Shown piece by piece: positions 49,396-56,577 of a stretch of DNA of 64,000 nt. Numbering within the stretch: position 1 is the first letter of the stretch; each line of letters opens with the position of its first letter. The notes under the pieces were generated by a model, which saw only the letters and a program-made list of their open reading frames with translations, was not told where the DNA came from and ran no database searches. The translations under genes were made by a program, and so were the position numbers. This stretch comes from Litoditis marina (Eukaryota; Nematoda; Chromadorea; Rhabditida; Rhabditidae). The DNA lies in NCBI GenBank assembly GCA_964036275.1, contig OZ038440.1, forward strand, positions 1,674,001-1,738,000, given 5' to 3'.

Positions 49396-49920
49396 GTACC
49401 AAAAACAACACATGAAGCGCCATCCACACCAAATACCCACGTCTGGTTTGGTTCAACTGTTTACAGCCATAATTAGTACAGCCTTCAATCTTCATTTTCA
49501 CAATATAAGCAACAACGATGATATGAACTATCAAAACACAAATACAACATAAAAGGTGAACAGTCTCACTTATCTACCATGTTGGATGTATTTCACACAT
49601 TTTGAGAGAGAATGCATTTGAATAGAAAAATACCACAAAAAAAGTCAAAAACTAACAACCGGTTTTATTTATTTTTGAATTCCCCATCGAACCTTGTGCA
49701 TAAAGTGACTGCATGTACTGTAACTTTTGTACAATTTTGAATTAGGAAAGACCGATAGAGATGAGGTAGTTCAATAATATGAGTAATTTTATTACACAAA
49801 AGTGAAACAACGAAACATGAACTAAGCTCAATATTGAGACATTTGTGAGTAGTAGCGAGAGGAATACTCTCCGTTCGCATCAAATTCGGCATCAGGATCA
49901 CTGGAAGTGTTAGTAGGGGC

Positions 49921-50183
49921 CAATTTCTTCCCGAATCGACTCTTCCCGAACAACTGAACCGATTTCTCTCGAACCAGTTGGTTTGGTAAGAAAACGAACC
50001 GATTGCGTACTCAAACCGACATGAAACCGGACCAAACCGTAATAAACGTTACGCAGACTACCAATTTCAGCATTACTTACATAAAATGGTTTGGTTCCAA
50101 GTTTGTTGGTCTAAATTTGGTTCGCTTCTAGAACGAACCAACTGGTTCGGGAAGAGTCGGTTCGGAGATTATTGAGGAATTGA
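49921..50183. repeat. foldback built from GGTTCG units
   Basis: CAATTTCTTCCCGAATCGAC, CTCTTCCCGAACAACTG and CGAACCAGTTGGTTTGG on the left are mirrored by CGAACCAACTGGTTCGGGAAG, AGTCGGTTCGGAG and GAGGAATTG on the right. Many GAACCG/CGGTTC units lie inside. No coding frame. Confidence 0.75.
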
Positions 50184-50583
50184 ATACGGTATTAATAAAG
50201 AATGATTAGGTATTTTCACTAGCGAACGCATTCTATGTGCAAGGCATGCGTATTGATCGAGTTTTTTGCTCCCGTTTGTGATAGAAACTAGACGAACCTC
50301 AATATTTATAAACGCACTCTTTGTTCTTTATTGAATCTATATAGAAACAAATGCATAATTTATCTCAAAAACACAAAAAGTAATTTTAGAAGTTTTAGTG
50401 AAACGTACAAGAGTTGTATGTTAACACGAAACACACACATTGAGAGCTGGAAAGTCACAAAAGCACAAAGGAGTACACTCAGACACGGCTGACGATAACT
50501 ACTGATTAGCCGATCGAAACTAGAGAGAAAGACTTCAGTCTATGTAATTCTACGTAATGGTGCTGACTACCCCCGAGCTCAAA

Positions 50584-50778
50584 TCAGTACAAAGTGCAAT
50601 TCCTATCCGATCCAAAATGGCATAATTTCTCCGCCCCCAAATATGCCCCAGTACTGGCGGTCACCAGTTTTTCGGTGAGTCTCTCCCACAATTCCTGGCC
50701 GCATCTCAACTGATCCGCGTAACAGGACTGAATCATCGAATAGCACTCCTTCGTTTCTTCTCCGTTTTCTTCAAACAA
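50584..50778 (-). CDS. terminal exon of an unrecognised cysteine-containing protein
   Basis: A minus-strand frame of 64 codons with clearly coding composition (FEENGEETKECYSMIQSCYA..., then GQELWERLTEKLVTASTG...) ends at a TGA at 50584. It has five cysteines (KECYS, QSCYA, LRCGQ, KLCHF, RNCTL), suggesting an extracellular, disulfide-bonded product. There is an in-frame stop three codons upstream of 50778, and I find no good acceptor between, so the 5' end is unresolved; upstream exons may be absent or decayed. AATAAA on this strand lies near 50326-50331. Confidence 0.45.
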   Translation of the reverse strand: MFEENGEETKECYSMIQSCYADQLRCGQELWERLTEKLVTASTGAYLGAEKLCHFGSDRNCTLY

Positions 50779-50903
50779 TTCTCGTCATATCTTCTGCTGA
50801 TTTCTGTTTCCCACAATATGACCGGATGTAATAGGCCGGAGGGCAGAATGTACGGCGCTATCGGTAGCCCCTCAGGGTGTGGGCGTCGCCTCAAGGTGGT
50901 CTA

Positions 50904-50933
50904 ATGACGTCACGTGGTCGTGGATGACGTCAT
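50904..50933. promoter_or_regulatory. two TGACGTCA (CRE) sites around a CACGTG E-box
   Basis: TGACGTCACGTGG is followed 18 bp later by TGACGTCATC. The TGACGTCA octamer is the CREB/ATF binding core and CACGTG an E-box. They lie about 130-150 bp upstream of the minus-strand cysteine-rich exon, so they may belong to its promoter (inference). The same octamer is enriched in the tandem array at 30.2-30.8 kb. Confidence 0.4.
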
Positions 50934-51350
50934 CTGCGAATTTTCCTTTTTTTTGGTCGGTCTTGTTCCACATTTGGTCGGTACTTTCGGAACGAGCGAC
51001 TTGTAACCGACCGGTTGATTCTACTTTTAGAAGTTAGAGTTGCAGAGAGGTTGAAATACTCCTAGTTTTCTGTCTTTTGAGGTTTATTTTTTATTTTTTT
51101 GGGAATTTTTTTTATCTCAATCGCGTCCCCGGCTGCGCCGTATCTAGTACGGGTTGCCGATATACCGGAGCCAGCTGACTGACTGTTATGGAATGACGTT
51201 GCAATTATGCAAATTATGCAGTGTTTCAACGAGATTATTCATTATTTAATCATTAAACAGTATAAACAATGTGAAAATACTGATTAATGTGGTCATTTTT
51301 CAAGAAAAGTTCACAGAATATATTCATACCTTCTAGGCGAATTCTTTATT

Positions 51351-51541
51351 TAACCCTGTATTTTGTTAACCCTCTCAGTTAAACATTAACCGTTGACCGG
51401 GTTAACTGTTTTGTTAGCCACTAAGTGACCCAAAATTTTCCCCAAAATCCATTGTAAAAAATGGTTACAAAGGGGTTACCAAAAGAGTTAATCCGGTTAA
51501 CGGTTGATGGTTAACTGAGAGGGTTAACGAAATACCGGGTT
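51351..51541. repeat. foldback built from GGTTAAC units
   Basis: AACCCTGTATTTTGTTAACCC and CTCTCAGTTAAAC with AACCGTTGACCGGGTTAAC on the left are mirrored by GTTAATCCGGTTAACGG, TGGTTAACTGAGAGG and GTTAACGAAATACCGGGTT on the right. Centre GGTTACAAAGGGGTTACC. Non-coding. Confidence 0.8.
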
Positions 51542-51854
51542 CCTTGTGGAATTGGCCTACCTTCTAACGTTTTGGCGAAAAACGTTATGATTGTTGTGAC
51601 CGGCTCCGTGCCCTTGGTACATTAGGATGTGAGAAACCAGTTCGATAAAGGATGGTTGGCAATTGTAACCATCATTAGAATGTGTAGCTGGTTACTGTAG
51701 CACTCCACTTATGAATGAAATGAACGTTGTTCAACGATTATCGATTATACAACCTCTCTGCCTTGGAGGTTGGCAGTCTGAAAACGATGTGAGGCTGGTA
51801 GAGAACCAAAAACAATCATCTATTTGTCTATTCATGTATTCTGCATCTTTATTA

Positions 51855-52173
51855 GGGTTGTTAAAAAATAAACTCGAACTCGAAAAACTCGAAATAAACT
51901 CGAAATTTCGAGTTTCGAGTTCAACTCGAAACTCGAAAAACTCGAAAATTTCAGAACTCGAAAAACTCGAAACTCGAAAAACTCGAAATTTCGAAAACTC
52001 GAAAAACTCGAAACTCGAAAAACTTGAATTTTCTGAAACTCGAAAAACTCGAAACTCGAAAAACTCGAATTTTCTGAAACTCGAAAAACTCGAAACTCGA
52101 AAAACTCGAATTTTTTGAGATTGAAACTCGAAAAACTCGAAAAACTCGAAATTTTCAACTCGATTAACAACCC
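51855..52173 (-). mobile_element. TA-flanked minisatellite element, copy 3
   Basis: GGGTTGTTAAAAAATAAACT at the left and CTCGATTAACAACCC at the right, with TA on both sides. The interior is a reverse-orientation AAACTCGA array with a slightly different unit (AAACTCGAAAAACTCGA). Same family as 2039, 31504 and 63716. Confidence 0.87.
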
Positions 52174-52329
52174 TAATCTTTATGTTCCATGATTCTGACG
52201 CAACATGTTCTCTATCTTGTTTACACAAACAGTATTTCGTTATTTGTACATGTAAATATTCTGGCAACTTAAACCTTTATACAGAGAGGCCGGTGAAATA
52301 CATGAAAAAGACAGAAATCGATCGAGAAT

Positions 52330-52658
52330 CTACTGATTCTGGCTGGGTCTCTTGCGCGATAGGACGTTCTCTCGACTGGCTTGTTTCCGGGCCTGGGCCA
52401 CGGTCTCCTTCTTCCGGAGCTGCGCTCCAGTCGGTTGTTGCTCCGAACTGAGTACGTATGCTAGAAGATCCCGGCACCTTCATCCCGTCCTGCGTCTCTC
52501 GGTCTGCCTCACTATTTCTCGTCTCTTACATCCCGGCGGAATGTGAGAGCAGAGAAATAGCGTATGTTTGAGGAGACGTAGGATGGGATGAAGGGGTCGG
52601 GATCTTCTAGCATACGTACTCTGGTGGGCATCAACGCCGGCACGCGACTGGGCACTTT
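52330..52658 (-). CDS. alternative terminal exon split by a palindromic insertion
   Basis: The minus-strand exon starts after TTCACAG at 52658 (AAAGTGCCCAGTCGCGTGCC...) and ends at TAG 52330. It is interrupted at 52451-52620 by a 170-bp palindromic element flanked by CTG copies. Reading 52658-52621 and continuing at 52447 (element and one CTG omitted) gives one open frame, KVPSRVPALMPTSSEQQPTG then AQLRKKETVAQARKQASREN to the stop. This is strongly coding in composition and phase-matched (phase 0) to the exon at 53079-53160. As it stands, the element must be spliced out or the frame is broken. Function unknown; the tail is basic. Confidence 0.65.
52451..52620. mobile_element. 170-bp MITE inside a coding exon
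   Basis: Left terminus AGTACGTATGCTAGAAGATC is mirrored exactly at the right end, and pairing with a few mismatches extends about 48 bp (to CGTCTC/GAGACG). CTG is present immediately outside both ends (52448-52450, 52621-52623), as expected for a 3-bp target duplication. On the gene's strand, the termini supply a GTACGT donor and a TACTCAG acceptor. Confidence 0.88.
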
Positions 52659-53078
52659 CTGTGAAGTGGAGGAAAACGTACAGAGAAGTAGGAAAAGTAT
52701 GAAAATGCAAATCTATGTTGCAGTCTGATCTCGAGACATGGCGAAATTTAGAAAATTGGATGGAAACCAAAGAATCAAACTACAAACACAGCGAGAGGCA
52801 ACATACAAACTGTAAGCTTGCTCTGAGAAGAGCGAACCTGTACGTACATATGTCACTCAGATGTTTGAAATAGATCAAATCGTAGTGGACGGCGTACGCT
52901 CAATTTGGTAGTGGGCGGGCATACAAACTTTTCGATCAGTATCGTACTGGGCCAGTTGAGCTCAATACGCACCTTAAACCAATACACTATATGAACGAGC
53001 AACAACACTTTCGCAGTTTACGACCGCGAAACATTTCTGTAAATTAAAAAGAAAAGTGGAAAACTTAATTAAACTGAC

Positions 53079-53160
53079 CGCCAGATGAGCCGGGTTGTGG
53101 AGATCCATGCCAATTGCCACCTCAGTTGAGGTCTTCGCAAAGCCCACGTGATTACTGGTT
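53079..53160 (-). CDS. internal exon of the 56.2-52.3 kb gene
   Basis: After an ATTTACAG acceptor: one carry base, then 27 codons (TSNHVGFAKTSTEVAIGMDL...) to a GTCAGT donor. Entry phase matches the exit phase of 55221-55258, making lysine, and exit phase 0 matches the split exon at 52658. It is therefore an alternative to the terminal exon at 54831-54915. Unrecognised. Confidence 0.6.
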
Positions 53161-53266
53161 CTGTAAATTCCTTTTTTCAGTTTATTCTTTCAATGACGAA
53201 CTCAATACAACTTGTACCAAATGGGTTTGAATACAATCATCGTTTGGATATCGAAACCTACTCTAC

Positions 53267-53836
53267 ATTTGTATAAAAAAACGATGTAAAGTGAGAGACG
53301 ATTAGCTTTTGAGATTGAACTGCATGGAATATAGAAAAGGAGGACAATAACTCAAGAGGGAATCTCGCAATTTTCATGGGTCAAAAACATTTTGTTTTTC
53401 AGTGAAAAAAAACCTTGCAGCAAACAATTAGATGAAACGTCCTAATATGATTATCACCATTGATTCAAAAATGATAACAGAACAGAGTACACTATAAGTT
53501 TCTTGAATATTCATGTAAAGTTAGCATTCTAATAGCCTAAGTGTGCACTTTGTCGTTTCACGTTTCCGAGTTCTGCTGTGTTTAACATGTTTCACGTGAC
53601 TGTGCGATAGACTGACAGTATAGCTAATTTTTGTTTCAGATACGTTTTTAGTGTAAGCGGACTTTTCTAAAAGATTTAGCATATATTTTTTGAATCAGTC
53701 TGTCAGGATGATCATGAAAATTGCGAGATTAGATTTTTTTTTCCCTCTTGAGTTATTGTCCTCCTTTTCTATATTCCATGCAGTTCAATCTCAAAAGCTA
53801 ATCGTCTCTCACTTTACATCGTTTTTTTATACAAAT
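53267..53836. repeat. inverted repeat with a nested MITE copy
   Basis: Left arm 53267-53378 (ATTTGTATAAAAAAACGATG ... CGCAATTTTCATG) and right arm 53713-53836 (CATGAAAATTGCG ... CGTTTTTTTATACAAAT). Pairing is nearly perfect apart from about 12 extra T-rich bases on the right. A copy of the 110-bp MITE family sits in the spacer at 53508-53602. The whole lies in the intron between 53160 and the upstream exons. Confidence 0.88.
53508..53602 (+). repeat. 110-bp MITE-like family, copy d
   Basis: ATGTAAAGTTAGCATTCTAA, GTGTGCACTTTGTCG, TTCCGAGTTCTGCTGTGTTT and ACATGTTTCACGTGACTGTG: same family and orientation as 28547-28637. It is nested inside the foldback spacer. Confidence 0.65.
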
Positions 53837-54063
53837 TGTCCTCATTTTCTATATTTCCGAAGGAAATAATGAATCAATAGATAGGAAATAATGAGCATCT
53901 AATCCATTATTATTATACTTTTTTGAACGTAACAATGAATACTAAGTTGATTTACAGAACATAAACTGCGTTAGAACTCTGGTTAGTAAGCATTCTCTCA
54001 GAAACCGTGATCAATCCTTGATTTCGGGCAGCGCACGTGTGGCGCCGTCCATTTTTTCTTCCT

Positions 54064-54141
54064 TCGTGACGATTTGGCTCAGTCGGCAGAGCAGCGCACT
54101 ACAGTTCAGTAGGCCGAGGGTTCGAATCCTTTCACGGACAG
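54064..54141 (+). repeat. tRNA-like element
   Basis: Good A-box (TTGGCTCAGTCGGCAGAGC, a proper D-arm) and perfect B-box (GGGTTCGAATCC). TTCGTGA at the 5' side can pair with TCACGGA at the 3' side. The acceptor-to-D spacing is too long and the anticodon loop has six bases, so this is not a standard tRNA. It may be a pseudogene or tRNA-derived repeat. Confidence 0.55.
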
Positions 54142-54339
54142 CATTTTTGTTTTTGTTCGATTAACCTTTTTATGTAGTCAGGATCTCTACGGATTAACAC
54201 AATTGTTTTTCCAATATATTTTGATCTATTCAAACCACCAAAAGGAGGAACAACAGCTCACTGCGCACACTCCGCACATCTAGAAGTGATTGTCAAAGCA
54301 GCTAAATGCAATGTTTCCAAGGCGATAAAATGACTCATT

Positions 54340-54710
54340 TTTAACCGATTGGTCCAAGATTTCAGATTTATACATAACTCTGCTGTTTCTAACTATATTC
54401 CAAATTTCAGACGAATCGGTTAAATTCGTCGGTTTTGCGGCCGCCGCGCCGCGCCACGCCGCGCCACGCGGCCGCCGTCGGAAGACATTTTTGCGAGACG
54501 ATATTCAGCATAACTGTAGATCACTGGTCGCACATCAAATATCGAATAGCTCAATGATAAAGCCTTTCCTCCTCTATCTCTTTCCATCAAAATCTCAAAA
54601 ATCCGTTCAGGAGTTTTTGAGAAAATGGCATAAAACCACTTTTGAAAGTCCGCAATGTTGTGATCAAAAACTAATCTGCGCAGCGCTTCGCGCTGCGCGC
54701 GATATGAAGC
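54340..54710. repeat. dispersed repeat with GC-rich hairpins, copy 3
   Basis: Includes a very GC-rich block (GCGGCCGCCGCGCCGCGCC ... GCGGCCGCCG, 54438-54476) that folds on itself, then TTTTTGCGAGACGATATT, and ends AAAACTAATCTGCGCAGCG and CTTCGCGCTGCGC. Shares these blocks with 30880-31335 and 48950-49395. Confidence 0.5.
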
Positions 54711-54830
54711 AATGCTGTGGGAGAACCAGTAACAACGCGATCGTTCATTCTTCTACAGCTAACTCCGTTCCTTGCATCGAACTCCGTCTTCAACGCAATT
54801 TTAATGTTTCAGCTTCGAACTAAAACCCAT

Positions 54831-54915
54831 TTATTGGAACCAGGGTTCCTTGAGGATGGGAACCAGAGGTGGTGGCTTGTCCTTGGCGTCCTTCTTCATT
54901 TGACGGAGTTGTGCT
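54831..54915 (-). CDS. alternative terminal exon with its poly(A) signal over the stop codon
   Basis: After a CTTCCAG acceptor: one carry base, then 27 codons (AQLRQMKKDAKDKPPPLVPI...) ending KEPWFQ and TAA at 54831. The stop lies inside AATAAA (54830-54835 on this strand), giving an extremely short 3' UTR. Entry phase matches the exit of 55221-55258. Lysine-rich and proline-rich; function unknown. Confidence 0.6.
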
Positions 54916-55149
54916 CTGGAAGATACGAAAATTGGGCGAGCATGGACAGCAGGTTACTCTGTTTCGGAACACCTATTTTCGTGTTGTTTTCAAAAGGAAT
55001 AATGAAGTGCACCCACGGGATCAATCCAACATGTACGCCTACGAACGACGACGATCAGTGCTAATTAGGTCCCACTTGTTCAGGTAACACCATTTCACAG
55101 TTCACAAAGATTAACGATTAGGGTTTTTTCATTGATTTTCATATTAGCA

Positions 55150-55450
55150 TTGTAGTTACATTGATGTTTTCACTGACTTTGACCTGACAGAAAATGCAAA
55201 AAGTACAAAGAGAAACAAACTTGCACAACGCGATCACGTCGTCTTGCATTTTCGGGTCCTGTACCAGAGCGAAGATGAGAAGGGAAGCACTCACTTTATA
55301 AGCAGACAGTCGAGATAATGCACACAATAGACAACAAACTAGAACACGTCACTTTACACGTGAGCGCGTACTATGCTAATCAGGTTACATGTTAACAAAC
55401 ACAGACTACGAAACTAGCTAGAAACTACTACACAACACCTCCCCTTTATA
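55150..55450 (-). mobile_element. possible LTR next to a pol remnant
   Basis: On the minus strand a purine tract (AAAGGGGAGG, about 55438-55447) is followed by TGTTGTGTAGTAG, as a polypurine tract is by the start of a 3' LTR. A TATAAAG lies about 130-140 bp further on, near 55302. The LTR end is not clear; ACTACA near 55154 is one option. The exon at 55221-55258 would fall inside or directly after it. No 5' LTR is seen. Confidence 0.35.
55221..55258 (-). CDS. short internal exon, possibly next to the LTR
   Basis: Twelve codons plus two bases (DPKMQDDVIALC) between a GGTACAG acceptor and a GTTTGT donor. Exit phase 2 fits both downstream alternatives (54915 and 53160). The upstream neighbour is unresolved: exon 56141-56243 leaves one base, so an intermediate exon is missing from my model. 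An internal ATG here could be an alternative start if transcription begins in the LTR (inference). Confidence 0.45.
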
Positions 55451-55534
55451 CCTATACTAAGGGTGTTGCGAACAACTACAAACTATAATAAATTCACTGC
55501 TGTAGACAGCTTCTGCAACTGGACGACTTCTTAC

Positions 55535-55985
55535 TCAATGACTCTCACAGTCAGAAACATTCTTAACACTTGAGATGTTTGAGTTGACAAAACCATCGTC
55601 AACTTCACTACCTTGATCTTCGTAGCATTCACGCATATCCGCCAGTTCTTCATCAGAAGGCAACCTTCTCTCCTCTTTCAATTGTTGCTTCAAAACATGA
55701 GCAAATCTCTCTTCTATCAGGGTGGAACGACCACTGTTTTTGTTCGACTCCCTTCTGAACACATTCTCTCCGGAAATGTTCTGTCATGAACTGCGAAGAC
55801 AGACTAGTCATAATAGTCTTTGGCGTCTTTCCAACCAAATCGAACATTCTGCACAATGTCGTAGCTGTTGCTTTTGATGTGCAGTTTTTCATCTCTGCCA
55901 CATCAGTCCATTTAGTCTCAGAGTCTTCGAGAACTAAAAATTACACACCTTTCACGGAACCAACAATGTCCACATAGACTCTATC
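55535..55985 (-). pseudogene. decayed integrase region of a Ty3/gypsy-type retrotransposon
   Basis: Minus-strand frames retain the pattern of a Ty3/gypsy integrase core: a VDIVGS-type start, a TSLSSQFMTEHFRREC block corresponding to the usual D-N-G-x-Q-F motif with the catalytic Asp-Asn lost, and a post-core ERFAHVLKQ segment. The similarity is spread over two frames with at least one stop and one frameshift, so it is dead. It lies in the intron between 56141 and 55258, ending near the purine tract of the possible LTR. Confidence 0.6.
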
Positions 55986-56140
55986 TTCCCACTTCCTTTG
56001 CTAAACTCTAAAACAGAAACCATGGCAAACCTGTCCTCATTCAGTTGCGATAAATACTAGAAAACGGGGTAACCTGTGCAGCTTCTCTCTTCCAGTAAAT
56101 TTCCAGGTGTCGCCTTGTTCACGTTTCCTGCCGGGCTTAC

Positions 56141-56243
56141 CGGTTTTAACAGGATGCGCAGAAAGTGCAGGTGTTAGTGTGCAAAAGGACATAACGTGAG
56201 ATCGTTTACGTGGCAGCAGTGGCAGTATCTCAGGCTCATTCAT
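56141..56243 (-). CDS. first exon of the minus-strand gene with two 3' ends
   Basis: The ATG at 56243 opens 34 codons (MNEPEILPLLPRKRSHVMSF...) and the exon ends in phase 1 at a GTAAGC donor. The frame stays open past the donor for 34 codons but becomes less protein-like. The start is 334 bp from the start of the plus-strand phosphatase, so the two genes probably share a divergent promoter region. Family unknown. Confidence 0.5.
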
Positions 56244-56577
56244 ATCGGAGGCACCCAGCTCGAACGGTGAGTGTCACCTCCCTTCTTCCTATTTTAGTCC
56301 GTGGTTGTTGGAAACTGGGTCTTTCAGGATCATCGGATAATCTATCGTTTGTGTTTGTAGTCATTTATCTCTGCCGTGAATAGTTTAGCAATTCTGTACG
56401 TATATGGTTGAAATGAGGTGCGTTAGGCTAGCCTAGTTTGTAATAACCAAATTACGTTTATTATAATCAAACCAGTGATCCTGTGAATGTGTTTTTGGTG
56501 GGATAGCAGAATCAAACACCTTTTGTGTTTTGTGTGACATCAAACTTCATTCGCAGGTCACAAACTTCACTGGAACT

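Noticed and set aside
54064..54141. A functional tRNA gene
   Set aside because: A- and B-boxes are good, but acceptor-to-D spacing and the anticodon loop size are wrong for a standard tRNA.
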